Assembly (NCBI GenBank): GCA_947570695.1
Contig: CANOVB010000002.1
Coordinates: 124,001-188,000, forward strand
Reading direction: 5' to 3'
Origin: an uncultured Clostridium sp.
Lineage (GTDB): Bacteria > Bacillota > Clostridia > TANB77 > CAG-508
DNA: 64,000 bases
The position numbers and the translations under genes were made by a program. The notes beneath the pieces are model-generated. The model had not been told where the DNA came from. It made no database searches and saw nothing but the letters and a program-made list of their open reading frames with translations. This document shows, piece after piece, positions 9,003 to 17,928 of this stretch (positions are counted from its first letter, which is position 1; each line of letters opens with the position of its first letter).

Positions 9003-10025
9003 CTATTTTACGAGTTCAATATATATTTTTTTATTTTTGATTACAATTTTTGTTTTTTTGTTTGGTGTCAAAAATTTATTACCTATATTATTGTTACAAA
9101 GTTTTATAATATCTTCAATATGTATCTTCTCAATTCCTTTTGTTGTGCCAAAAATCTTGTTTATTGAATATAAAATCACTCTTTTTTGAATTGCTTTATC
9201 TTTACTATTAAATTTTTTCAAGTCTAATATAATTTTAGCCCCTTTTTCATCATTATATACATTTTCTTTTGAAAAATTTTCCTCTAAACACATATCTTCA
9301 TAAGCTTCTTGTGTTTTCAAGTCTAAATAACTTATATCATCTTTTGCAATATCAGAAAGTCTAAGCAGTGTATCTATTATATTAGGATTTAATTCTTCTT
9401 TTATGTACGGAATAGCTACATTTCTTATTTTATTTCTTGTATAAAAATTTTCATCATTTGTTTCATCATGCCTTGGATTTAAAATTTCTTTTTCGCAATA
9501 TTGTTCTATAATTTCTCTTTTTGCTTCTATAAGTGGTCGTATATATTTTCCTGTCTTAGCTTCTATCCCCTTTAATCCACTTAATCCTGAACCTCTTATT
9601 ATATTCATTATTATTGTTTCAGCACAATCATTACTATTATGTGCTATCGCAATTTTATTTGATTTCGTTTTTTCTAATACTTCATCAAAAAAATTATATC
9701 TTTCTATTCTTCCTGTTTCTTCTAATCCTTTTCCCGATTTTTTTGAAAGTTCTTTTATATTAGTATGTAAAACATAACACTTTACATCTATTTTTTTGCA
9801 AAAATCTAATACAAACTCCTCATCTATTTTTGCATTTTCTCTTATTCCATGATTAATGTGAGCAACAACTATATCAAATTTAATGTTTTCTTCTTTTCTT
9901 AATTCATTTAATATATTAAGCATAGAAAGTGAATCAGGTCCGCCTGAAACACCTAAAACAATTCTATCTCCATCTTCAATTAAATTAAACTTCTTTATAG
10001 TATTTAAAACAATCTCTTTTAACAT
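9003..10025 (-). CDS. tilS: tRNA(Ile)-lysidine synthase
   Basis: This enzyme converts the anticodon-wobble C of tRNA-Ile(CAU) to lysidine, changing its specificity from Met to Ile; it is essential in most bacteria. The PP-loop motif SGGPDS is at residues 27-32, followed by the family stretches [23 protein letters not shown] and HDETN. At 340 residues it is shorter than B. subtilis or E. coli TilS, with a reduced C-terminal region, but longer than the shortest known forms. It is followed by ftsH after about 120 bases and preceded by a terminator that separates it from dnaB. Confidence 0.95.
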   Translation of the reverse strand: MLKEIVLNTIKKFNLIEDGDRIVLGVSGGPDSLSMLNILNELRKEENIKFDIVVAHINHGIRENAKIDEEFVLDFCKKIDVKCYVLHTNIKELSKKSGKGLEETGRIERYNFFDEVLEKTKSNKIAIAHNSNDCAETIIMNIIRGSGLSGLKGIEAKTGKYIRPLIEAKREIIEQYCEKEILNPRHDETNDENFYTRNKIRNVAIPYIKEELNPNIIDTLLRLSDIAKDDISYLDLKTQEAYEDMCLEENFSKENVYNDEKGAKIILDLKKFNSKDKAIQKRVILYSINKIFGTTKGIEKIHIEDIIKLCNNNIGNKFLTPNKKTKIVIKNKKIYIELVK

Positions 10026-10048
10026 TTTTTCTCCCTATATGATTACTT

Positions 10049-10092
10049 AAAGACGTTTGTTAAGAAGTTCTTTCTCCTTAACAAGCGTCTTT
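10049..10092 (-). terminator. dnaB terminator
   Basis: A 16-base stem (AAAGACGTTTGTTAAG with CTTAACAAGCGTCTTT, one G-T pair) and a 12-base loop, placed directly after the dnaB stop. Confidence 0.88.
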
Positions 10093-10103
10093 TCTATATT
10101 TTC

Positions 10104-11444
10104 CTATTGCTCTTCAAAATATCTTTTTTCTAAATTAGCAAATTTTGTATAGCTTGGAAGCCATGCTAAATCTACTGTACCTGTTGAGCCTCCTCTGTGT
10201 TTTGCTAAAATAACTTCTGCTATATTTTTCTTTTCACTATCTTCATTATAATAATCATCTCTATATAAAAATATTACAATATCAGCATCTTGCTCTATAG
10301 CTCCTGATTCTCTTAAATCTGAAAGCATTGGTCTTTTATCATCACGCTTTTCTACACTACGTGATAGCTGTGATAATGCAATTACTGGTATATTTAGCTC
10401 TTTTGCTAAGATTTTTAAAGATCTACTTATTTCAGATATTTCCTGTTCACGACTTGAATTCTTTGTTCCGCTTCCTTGTATTAACTGCAAATAATCTATT
10501 ACGACTAACCCAATATCTCTTTCCATTTTCAATTTTCTACATTTTGCACGTATTTCCATTATAGAAATCCCTGCTGTATCATCTATATATATCGGTGCTT
10601 CTGATAGTCTGCCTAAAGTAGATGCAAGTTTTACCCAGTCATCATCTTCTACTTGTCCTGTTCTAATTTTATTATTATCTACCATTGCTTCACTACACAA
10701 AATTCTGTTTCCTACTTGATCTTTTGACATTTCCAAGTTAAATATTGCAACTGGTTTTTTACTTTGAACTGCAACATTTGTTGCTATATTTATTGCAAAT
10801 GCAGACTTTCCCATAGCAGGTCTTGCAGCAACTATTATTAAGTCTGAGTTATGTAGCCCTGATGTTCTTAAATCTAAATCAGCAAATCCAGTTGATATTC
10901 CACTAATTCTCCCTTTTTGATTATATAATTCTTCTAATTTTGCAAATGATTCCACTAATACATCTTTTAACTGTGTATAGCCTTTAGAATTTTTCTTTTG
11001 AGATAAATCAAATATTTTCTTTTCTGCCATATCCATTATTTGATCTACATCTTCTGTTTCATTAAACCCCAAAGCAACCATCTCATTTGCTGAATTAATT
11101 AAATTTCTAAGCATTGATTTTTCATCAACTATTTTAATATATTTATCAACATTAGCAGTGGTTGGAACTTTCTCTGGAAGACTTGCCAAATATTCTAGTC
11201 CTCCTATTCTTTCAAAGTTTCCATTTTCTATAAGTTCTGCTTTTACAGTTATTATATCTATTGGTTCACTTTTAGCATATAAACCTAATATTGCTGCATA
11301 TATAGCTCTATTGTCTTCTCTATAGAAAGAATCTTCCCTTAAAACTTCTATAGCATTAATTACTGCATCTTTATCTGTTAACATAGAACCTAAAATCGCT
11401 TGTTCTGCTTCTATATCATGTGGTGGTATTTTTCCTAAATCCAT
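10104..11444 (-). CDS. dnaB: Replicative DNA helicase DnaB
   Basis: The 446-residue hexameric helicase (called DnaC in B. subtilis) that unwinds DNA at the fork. It has the N-terminal domain (PPHDIEAEQAILGSML), Walker A with AARPAMGKSAFA, Walker B LVVIDYLQL, and the C-terminal motif DLRESGAIEQDADIV. Length and motif order are standard. It lies 27 bases after rplI, in the conserved order gdpP-rplI-dnaB. Confidence 0.98.
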   Translation of the reverse strand: MDLGKIPPHDIEAEQAILGSMLTDKDAVINAIEVLREDSFYREDNRAIYAAILGLYAKSEPIDIITVKAELIENGNFERIGGLEYLASLPEKVPTTANVDKYIKIVDEKSMLRNLINSANEMVALGFNETEDVDQIMDMAEKKIFDLSQKKNSKGYTQLKDVLVESFAKLEELYNQKGRISGISTGFADLDLRTSGLHNSDLIIVAARPAMGKSAFAINIATNVAVQSKKPVAIFNLEMSKDQVGNRILCSEAMVDNNKIRTGQVEDDDWVKLASTLGRLSEAPIYIDDTAGISIMEIRAKCRKLKMERDIGLVVIDYLQLIQGSGTKNSSREQEISEISRSLKILAKELNIPVIALSQLSRSVEKRDDKRPMLSDLRESGAIEQDADIVIFLYRDDYYNEDSEKKNIAEVILAKHRGGSTGTVDLAWLPSYTKFANLEKRYFEEQ

Positions 11445-11471
11445 CTTTCTTCCCTCTTATTTCATAGATTA

Positions 11472-11918
11472 TTACTCTGGCGCTACCATTACTGCTACTT
11501 GTGCTATAACACCTTCATTTAATTTTACATCTACTTTAGTAGTACCTGCTACTTTGATTGAATCTGATAATAATACCTTCTTTTTATCTACATTTATTCC
11601 AAAATCTTTTTTTAGTGTTTCTGCAATCTCCTTTGCAGTTACAGCTCCAAATAATCTACCATTATCTCCTGCTTTTACAGTTATTTTTACTGTAATTGTT
11701 TTCATTCTTTCTGCAATCTTTTTTGCTTCTTTTAAATCCTCACCTTTTCTATATGCTACTGATTCATTTTTAGATTTTAAGTTGTTCATATTTCCTTCAT
11801 CTGCTGGAACTGCTAAATTTCTAGGAAATAGGTAATTTCTTGCATATCCATCTGCTGCATTAACAATTTGATCTTTTTTTCCTACACCCTTTATATCTTG
11901 TTTTAAAATAACTTTCAT
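11472..11918 (-). CDS. rplI: 50S ribosomal protein L9
   Basis: A 148-residue protein with the L9 N-terminal signature (MKVILKQDIKGVGKKDQIV, ARNYLFPRNLA), the long connecting helix, and the C-terminal 23S-binding domain (GRLFGAVTAKEIAE). L9 stabilises the L1 stalk base and affects reading-frame maintenance, which is of interest given the recoding seen here. It is transcribed between gdpP and dnaB. Confidence 0.98.
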   Translation of the reverse strand: MKVILKQDIKGVGKKDQIVNAADGYARNYLFPRNLAVPADEGNMNNLKSKNESVAYRKGEDLKEAKKIAERMKTITVKITVKAGDNGRLFGAVTAKEIAETLKKDFGINVDKKKVLLSDSIKVAGTTKVDVKLNEGVIAQVAVMVAPE

Positions 11919-11950
11919 ATTTTTCTCCCTTCGTAATAAATCTTTTTCAA

Positions 11951-13963
11951 TTATTCTATTTCTAATAAATATTCATTTATTCTAATTATAAGCTCGTCTT
12001 TTGCATCTTCAAGCGAAAAACCTTCAAGTTGGGCACCAGCTAATGTAATATGACCTCCTCCGCCTAACTTTTCTAGAATTAATTGAACATTTATATCCCC
12101 TATAGAACGTCCACTTATAAAAACTTTATCACCAATTTTAGTCATTACAAATGATGCTGTTATATCACTAATTGTTAAAAGTTCATCTGCTGCTTTTGCG
12201 CAAATTAAATTTCCATTTTCATCATCTGAATTGTACACAGATATAGCTATAGTTCCATTGTGTATTTCCACATTTTTTACAATATCTGCAATTATATTAT
12301 AGCTTTCTAAATCTGCTTGGAACCATTTTTTTACTCTTATTATATCAACACCATATTTTCTTAAATATGCTGCTGCTTCAAATGTTCTAACACCAGTTTT
12401 AAACGTAAAATCTTTTGTATCTACCATTATTCCACCATATAAACTTTCTGCTTCAATAAGATTTAAAGTAACTGGTTCTTGTGCATATTGAATTATTTCT
12501 GTAACAAGCTCGGCAGCTGATGAAGCATATACTTCGTGAAATGAAACTAATACATTTTCAATACAATCTGGTGCCTTTCTATGATGATCTATAATTACTT
12601 TTCTTTCTATTTTATCTAATAATCCTGGAAATTCTACATATGAGGTCTTATGTGTATCAACAACTATAAGTAAAGTATTCTCTTTAATTAATTCTGATGT
12701 TTCCTCTTCTGATACTATAATACCTTTATATTCTTCTAAATTAGTAATAGCCTCTAAAAATTTACCTAAAGATTTTCCCTTTGGTTCAGATGCAATATAA
12801 CAATCTTTTCCTAATGTTTTTGATAATCTATATAATCCTAAAGCAGAACCAAATGCATCTATGTCTATATTTTTATGTCCCATTATAATTACATTTTCTG
12901 ATTCATTTATAACTCTTGATATTGATTGAGATACTGTTCTTGCTTTTACTTTTGTTCTTTTTTCAACTTCTAAACTCTTTCCACCATAGAATTTATATTT
13001 TCCGTCTTTCCTAATTATAGCTTGATCTCCACCACGTCCTAAAACGATATCCATACCAGCTAAAGCTGATTTATATTTTTCATAATTATTTTTTCCTTCT
13101 GTTGATATAGCTATACTTAAAGTAATTTGTAGTTTATTATCATCAAAATCTATAGTTTTAACTTTATCTAATATATTAAATTTTTCTTTTTCAAATTCTG
13201 CTAGATATTGTTGGTCAAAAACACAAATAAAATTATCTCTTTCTGTTTTTATTATTAAACCACCAGCTTTTGTTATCCAATCTATTATCTCTTTTTCTAT
13301 CTTAGCTAGTAACTCTATTTTCTTTTCTGGTAATATTCTTTGTATTATCTCATCATAATTATCTATCATTGCTATTCCTATACAAGGCTTTGAGTTATTA
13401 TACGCATCAAATAACTCATTATATTTTGTTTCATCTATAAAATATAATGATAATACATATTCTTTCTGTCTTTTTTTATCTCTTTTTTTCGATTTTATAA
13501 TGCTTCCACGAATTCTATAAACTTTTTTATCAATATTAAACTGTTTTGTAATTTCCACATTTTCATCATTTTTTTCAATATCTAATTTTATTTCTTTTAT
13601 AATAAGTGTTAAGTAATTTGCTATATCTACATTTTGGAATTCTTCAACAAACTTTTTACTTCTCCAAACAATATTCCCATCAGTTTCAACCAAAACTAGT
13701 GGTATTGGCGTATTTACTAAGTTTCCTCTTGAGGCTGTTGTAACATCTGATGTTATATCTTGTATATGATTTTCTATTTCTGTTATTTTTTTGCCACTAC
13801 TCCATAGTGAATATGCTACAGTTATTGCAAATATTGCTATTGATGGAATAATCCATCTTAAATCATATACACATAATTCTATACATAAAAAGCCAATCAT
13901 TATTATATAAATAAAATTCTTAACAGCAAGATTTTTTATTATTTTTCCATTTATATTTGGCAT
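11951..13963 (-). CDS. gdpP: Cyclic-di-AMP phosphodiesterase GdpP
   Basis: A 670-residue membrane enzyme that hydrolyses c-di-AMP, controlling osmolyte uptake and wall stress. Order of parts: two membrane segments (about residues 12-52), a PAS-like domain (about 80-170), a degenerate GGDEF domain (about 180-320; the signature reads LGRGGDQA), a DHH domain (about 345-500, with GHKNIDIDAFGSA, VVDTHK and IDHHR), and DHHA1 with GGGGH near the end. The GGDEF half is expected to lack cyclase activity. An AAGGAGA site precedes the ATG. It heads the gdpP-rplI-dnaB operon. Confidence 0.96.
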   Translation of the reverse strand: MPNINGKIIKNLAVKNFIYIIMIGFLCIELCVYDLRWIIPSIAIFAITVAYSLWSSGKKITEIENHIQDITSDVTTASRGNLVNTPIPLVLVETDGNIVWRSKKFVEEFQNVDIANYLTLIIKEIKLDIEKNDENVEITKQFNIDKKVYRIRGSIIKSKKRDKKRQKEYVLSLYFIDETKYNELFDAYNNSKPCIGIAMIDNYDEIIQRILPEKKIELLAKIEKEIIDWITKAGGLIIKTERDNFICVFDQQYLAEFEKEKFNILDKVKTIDFDDNKLQITLSIAISTEGKNNYEKYKSALAGMDIVLGRGGDQAIIRKDGKYKFYGGKSLEVEKRTKVKARTVSQSISRVINESENVIIMGHKNIDIDAFGSALGLYRLSKTLGKDCYIASEPKGKSLGKFLEAITNLEEYKGIIVSEEETSELIKENTLLIVVDTHKTSYVEFPGLLDKIERKVIIDHHRKAPDCIENVLVSFHEVYASSAAELVTEIIQYAQEPVTLNLIEAESLYGGIMVDTKDFTFKTGVRTFEAAAYLRKYGVDIIRVKKWFQADLESYNIIADIVKNVEIHNGTIAISVYNSDDENGNLICAKAADELLTISDITASFVMTKIGDKVFISGRSIGDINVQLILEKLGGGGHITLAGAQLEGFSLEDAKDELIIRINEYLLEIE

Positions 13964-14076
13964 AAATTCTCCTTATTCACATAAAATAACATTCTAATTA
14001 TACGCTTTTAAAGCCAATTTGTCAAATTTGAGACGCCATTATAACTATTTTCTACTTTACTTTTTTATTAACATAA

Positions 14077-14121
14077 AAGCAGACCTGCTAACATAAATAC
14101 TTATTAGCTAAAAGTCTGCTT
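14077..14121 (-). terminator. Terminator of the BIG2 protein gene
   Basis: AAGCAGAC (14077-14084) pairs with GTCTGCTT (14114-14121), with a partly paired interior. It lies just past the stop codon at 14128, and the minus-strand tail is T-rich. Confidence 0.6.
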
Positions 14122-14127
14122 AGATTA

Positions 14128-14778
14128 CTACTTTTTAATTGTTAAATTTACTTTCTTTTCTGTTTCTGTATATGTATCAAATACTGTAATTGTAACTTTT
14201 CCTGGAGCAACTCCTGTTACTATACCATTTGAATTAACTGTTGCAATCTTTTCATCACTAGAAGAATATTCTAGTGTATCCATTGTTGCATTTGATGGAG
14301 TTACTTGTAATTTCATTTGCAAATCTTTTCCAACTTTTATTGTGCTATTTGTTGAACTAAAATTCATTGTTTTTATTGGAACTATTACTGTTATATCTGC
14401 TGTTGCTTCAATTCCATCATAAGTAGCTTTTATTTTCGCCTTTCCAGCTGATTGCCCTATTAATCTATCATTTTTATCTATTTTTACAATGCTTGTATCT
14501 GATGATTCAAAAACTACTCCATCTGTAACTTCTTCTCCATCTATAGAAACTACCATTCCTGAAGTTATTTTTTTATTGTTTGCAGGTATATATTCATTTT
14601 CTAGTTCAAGTGTAAGTTTTGGTATTATTGGTTCTGAAGCTTTTTTGTCTTCTACTGCTTCAGTTGCTACTAATGCAATACTACCAATATGTCCTTTATT
14701 TAAAATTAATACTAATGCTATAATAGCACAAATTATAAAAATCGCTATTGATACTACTAATGCTCTTCTACTTTTCAT
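14128..14778 (-). CDS. Membrane-anchored protein with bacterial Ig-like (BIG2) domains
   Basis: I start it at ATG 14778, where AGAGGAG lies at ideal distance; an upstream in-frame ATG adds 9 residues. The 216-residue product has a basic N-terminus, one membrane segment (about residues 7-26) and two Ig-like repeats: about 50-133, ending IKATYDGIEATADITVIV, and about 134-216, with SSSDEKIATVNSNGIVTGVAPGKVTITV, a textbook BIG2 stretch. Such domains form extracellular stalks or bind surface ligands. There is no sortase motif, so it is probably held by its N-terminal segment. It is a single-gene unit. Confidence 0.8.
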   Translation of the reverse strand: MKSRRALVVSIAIFIICAIIALVLILNKGHIGSIALVATEAVEDKKASEPIIPKLTLELENEYIPANNKKITSGMVVSIDGEEVTDGVVFESSDTSIVKIDKNDRLIGQSAGKAKIKATYDGIEATADITVIVPIKTMNFSSTNSTIKVGKDLQMKLQVTPSNATMDTLEYSSSDEKIATVNSNGIVTGVAPGKVTITVFDTYTETEKKVNLTIKK

Positions 14779-14879
14779 TTGAATTCTCCTCTTAAATATC
14801 TTCATATAAAATTATTATAATGTTTTGAATATTGTTATTATATACTATATTAGTTTTTTTATCAATACTTCATATTATT

Positions 14880-14912
14880 AAAAGATGATATATTTAAAAT
14901 ATATCATCTTTT
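14880..14912 (-). terminator. Terminator after the AP-superfamily gene
   Basis: A nearly perfect palindrome: AAAAGATGATATATT (14880-14894) and its complement (14898-14912) around TTA. It lies about 60 bases past the stop of the 14973-16121 gene. Confidence 0.75.
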
Positions 14913-14972
14913 AATTTAAAAAAACTTTGTATTAAAAAGTATTTATTTTTAATATGTTCTAAACATTTGTTA

Positions 14973-16121
14973 TTATTTATTAATTACTATTACTGGTACT
15001 TTCATTTCTTCTTTTGTAAGTCCACAATGTGTTGATTTTTTTACTGGTTTACCCTCTGCTAAAAATGTTTCTATTTTTATAATACTACTTGAAATTGAAA
15101 GTGCAATATAATTTCCTATAAATTCATCTATTTTAGGATGTTTTTCTCCGAATCCTAGAAAATTTCTATTTAAAAATTCTTCTCTTGTCATAAGCCAAAA
15201 TTCATCTTTAAAAATTTTATTAAATCTTTCCTCAAAAGTCTTTTCCATTCCTTCTTTTACCCAAAAGCTAACTACTCTTGATTCTAATGAAATTGGCATA
15301 AATAAGCATTCTTGCAATTCTGGATAATCTAATAATGTATACGCTTTTTCTATGTCTTTATGTCCATGATCCGCTGATATTATTAATATAGTATCCTCTG
15401 ATAATCTATTAAATAGTTCTTCAATTTTGGTTTCTGTCTCTTTTATAAAATTCTTAACTTCTTCTGACTTTGTTCCAAATTTGTGTAATATTGAATCTGG
15501 ATTATCTGAATACGCAAAAATAAATTTTTCTCCTGAATTTTCACATAACCTCTCTATTGATTCTAGTGCCTGATCTATATTTTCTGCAATTACTGTTCTT
15601 TCTGCCTTTCTACTAGAATATGAAGGAGTTACTTCAAATGCTTTTACTTCTGGCATAGCATTTTCAATTTTAGTAAATATTCTTTCATAATCAACTACTG
15701 TATCAAATATATTAAGTCTAGCTCCTGAAATATCTTCTTTTAGATATGATTCTTTTCTATGAAGCATATCTATAGCTCTTCCATATTCTTTAAAATATTG
15801 TGACCAAGCTATCCAGCCTGTTTCATAAGGTGGTTTTCCCGAATAATATGTTGTAAGTGCTGCTGTAGTTGTGGAAGGATAAACTGATGTTACACAATCA
15901 ATTTTATTTTTAGAAAAATAACAATTTGGTGATATATCTTCTAAAATACTTTCACCCATACCATCTAAAATTAGTAATACAACATTTTTGTATCTTTTTT
16001 CTAACTTCTTATCTAAAATTTCTAACGACTTATGCTTTGTCTCAACATTATAATATTTTAAAATTGATGTTATTGTATTTAATATACAATGTTCATAATT
16101 TGGTAATATAATATTTTCCAT
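14973..16121 (-). CDS. Alkaline phosphatase superfamily phosphodiesterase
   Basis: A 382-residue, probably cytoplasmic protein of the nucleotide pyrophosphatase/phosphodiesterase branch. The metal and nucleophile motifs are visible: VLLILDGMG (Asp), VYPSTTTAA (nucleophile Thr), ISADHGH (Asp, His, His) and the final KSTHCGLTKEEMKVPVIV (His). Known relatives cleave phosphodiesters, phosphonates or alkyl-phosphate groups, and the substrate cannot be read from the sequence. It is the last gene of a three-gene operon with a cytidylyltransferase-like protein, so a nucleotide-activated headgroup is a reasonable guess. There is no signal peptide. Confidence 0.82.
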   Translation of the reverse strand: MENIILPNYEHCILNTITSILKYYNVETKHKSLEILDKKLEKRYKNVVLLILDGMGESILEDISPNCYFSKNKIDCVTSVYPSTTTAALTTYYSGKPPYETGWIAWSQYFKEYGRAIDMLHRKESYLKEDISGARLNIFDTVVDYERIFTKIENAMPEVKAFEVTPSYSSRKAERTVIAENIDQALESIERLCENSGEKFIFAYSDNPDSILHKFGTKSEEVKNFIKETETKIEELFNRLSEDTILIISADHGHKDIEKAYTLLDYPELQECLFMPISLESRVVSFWVKEGMEKTFEERFNKIFKDEFWLMTREEFLNRNFLGFGEKHPKIDEFIGNYIALSISSSIIKIETFLAEGKPVKKSTHCGLTKEEMKVPVIVINK

Positions 16122-16150
16122 TTAATTTCCTTTCAAAATAATTTAAAGTC

Positions 16151-16666
16151 TTAGATATATTTAAGTTCTCTTATTTTAGTCCATTTTTCTGGATTTTCTT
16201 TAACTTCTCTTGCAACTTCATCTATATCCATTTTAGATATATCTTCTATCATTTTTTCTATTACTTCTTTAGATAAAATCTTTAGCTCGCCTTCTTTAAA
16301 TTTTGCTTTATCTTTTATTTTTTCAGGAATTTTAACATTATATTTTTCAATTAAATACTTATTTAAAATATCATAATCATTATACATATATTCTTTTGAC
16401 ATAGTATCCACGTAATGATTATAAAATAAATAATCAGTTAATAAATGCAAAAAATATCCTCTATTAAAACTATTATCTATTTTTTTATCTTTTAAAAATT
16501 TATCTAAATTAGACTTAGAGCTTTTTACAGCATAATGTGTTTCAGATTTATCTTTCACACTATCAGGAAATATAATTCCTTCTATAAATTCCTCATAATT
16601 TTCTGTTTGTTTATGATTTCTTAAATATTCCTCAGCTACTGCTAAATGTATAACATATCCTGCCAT
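16151..16666 (-). CDS. Putative zinc-dependent phospholipase C-like hydrolase
   Basis: A 171-residue helical protein with scattered conserved-looking metal ligands: the N-terminal YVIHLAVAEEYL, PDSV, ETHY, and the segment GYFLHLLTDYLFYNHYV, which has the HxxxD spacing of zinc-dependent phospholipase C/S1-P1 nuclease folds. I base the family call on this pattern only and hold it loosely. The start codon overlaps the stop of the nucleotidyltransferase gene, so translation is probably coupled, and it lies 29 bases before the AP-superfamily gene. Confidence 0.45.
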   Translation of the reverse strand: MAGYVIHLAVAEEYLRNHKQTENYEEFIEGIIFPDSVKDKSETHYAVKSSKSNLDKFLKDKKIDNSFNRGYFLHLLTDYLFYNHYVDTMSKEYMYNDYDILNKYLIEKYNVKIPEKIKDKAKFKEGELKILSKEVIEKMIEDISKMDIDEVAREVKENPEKWTKIRELKYI

Positions 16667-17709
16667 TATTTCTCCTCCGCTTCCCCATCTTTTGATGTTC
16701 TACATTTTTTTTCTTTGGAATTATTTCCTAAATAAGTATTACTAGATAATTCAGATGAATATTGAATCCCTAATGTAGTAGCTCCACTAGCTAATTCATC
16801 ATTATATGACTTGCTTACTGTCACTGCTCCTCTTCTATCACCATGGTACATTGCTGCCGTTCTTTCAATTTTTTTCTTATCAATAGCTGTTGTAGATATT
16901 CCGTCTTTTGGTCTATCTGTAAAAACAACATCTACTCCCATTTCGCTTAATTTCTTTTCAAATTCTTCCCATTTTGGATCGCCTTTCCAGTCACTTCCTA
17001 CAAATATTGCATCAAAATATTTACCTAAAAATCCCTTAACTACATCTAGCGCCCTTAATTTATCATAATCATCAGTGATAATAGCTACATCAACATATCT
17101 TATATGTGATAAAATACATCTTCTAGTATCTTCATTAACTGATGCATTTTTGTGTTTGTATTCTTGCATTAATCTATCTGAATTCACAGCTACAACTGTT
17201 GTATTACATTGTCTACTCATTTCTCTTAAATGTTCAATATGTCCTTTGTGTAAATTACTAAATCCACCAGAAGCATATCCTATTTCATATTTTTTGTCGT
17301 GGTCTTCTAATGTTTTTTTAGTTTTACTTTGCACATATAATTTATCATTTAAAGATTTCATTATTGATGTTTTAGTTAATTCATCAATAATAAATGCTCC
17401 ATCAACAAAATCAACAGCTTCTAGCATCATTACTCTATCTTCATCTTTAACTTTTCCACTTAAAGGTCTTGTATGTCCAGATTTTTCTAATATTGCATCT
17501 GAGTATAATCCGACATAAAATCTTACACCTGCTTTTTTAGCATAATTATATTCATCTAATAATCTTTTAAAATTCTTTTCGTCAAAATAATCAAAAATTC
17601 CTCTTGTTACAAATACTTTTTCTCCATCTGCTAATGTAACAATTCTAGCCTGATTTTTCTCATCAGAAACACTCATTTTTGATTCTTCTTTTTTTAAATT
17701 TCTTCCCAT
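16666..17709 (-). CDS. Tandem cytidylyltransferase-like protein
   Basis: A 347-residue protein. The second domain (about residues 140-285) has the nucleotidyltransferase hallmarks GGFSNLHKGHIEHL (an HxGH motif), VAVNSDRL, RRCILSHIRYVDV and a C-terminal DGISTTAI. The first (about 20-125) looks like a degenerate copy: GLYSDAIL, DEDRVMMLEAVDFVD, but no HxGH. Tandem domains with one dead half are known from ethanolamine-phosphate cytidylyltransferase, so a CDP-activated polar headgroup is possible. The C-terminal 60 residues are low-complexity and unassigned. It heads the operon with the small hydrolase and the AP-superfamily enzyme. Confidence 0.75.
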   Translation of the reverse strand: MGRNLKKEESKMSVSDEKNQARIVTLADGEKVFVTRGIFDYFDEKNFKRLLDEYNYAKKAGVRFYVGLYSDAILEKSGHTRPLSGKVKDEDRVMMLEAVDFVDGAFIIDELTKTSIMKSLNDKLYVQSKTKKTLEDHDKKYEIGYASGGFSNLHKGHIEHLREMSRQCNTTVVAVNSDRLMQEYKHKNASVNEDTRRCILSHIRYVDVAIITDDYDKLRALDVVKGFLGKYFDAIFVGSDWKGDPKWEEFEKKLSEMGVDVVFTDRPKDGISTTAIDKKKIERTAAMYHGDRRGAVTVSKSYNDELASGATTLGIQYSSELSSNTYLGNNSKEKKCRTSKDGEAEEK

Positions 17710-17874
17710 ACCACAACATTTTCCTTTTAATTTATTTTATATTATTATTATACATATCTTTTCAAAAATTACAAGGTAAAAATTCATTTTTAATTCTTTA
17801 AACTTTAACCTATATAAACATTTAGGTGCTATCATACCTGTGTATCAAAATAAACTTAGAAATACTTAATGAAA

Positions 17875-17913
17875 AAGAAAAAGGAGCTATATTTTAAAAA
17901 TCCCCTTTTTCTT
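17875..17913 (-). terminator. rpoC terminator
   Basis: Arms at 17875-17884 and 17904-17913 (AGAAAAAGG against CCTTTTTCT), directly after the rpoC stop, with a T-rich tail on the minus strand. Confidence 0.7.
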
Positions 17914-17928
17914 CTAATATTCTAAATA

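Noticed and set aside
9003..10025. tilS as truncated by a stop or frameshift
   Set aside because: The frame ends normally, a short downstream gap precedes ftsH, and shorter TilS forms are known.
14489..14782. A 97-codon plus-strand frame opposite the BIG2 gene, and a 375-codon one at 54005-55132 opposite the LRR protein
   Set aside because: Both mirror Ser/Thr/Val-rich codons of real genes and have no start context or domain.
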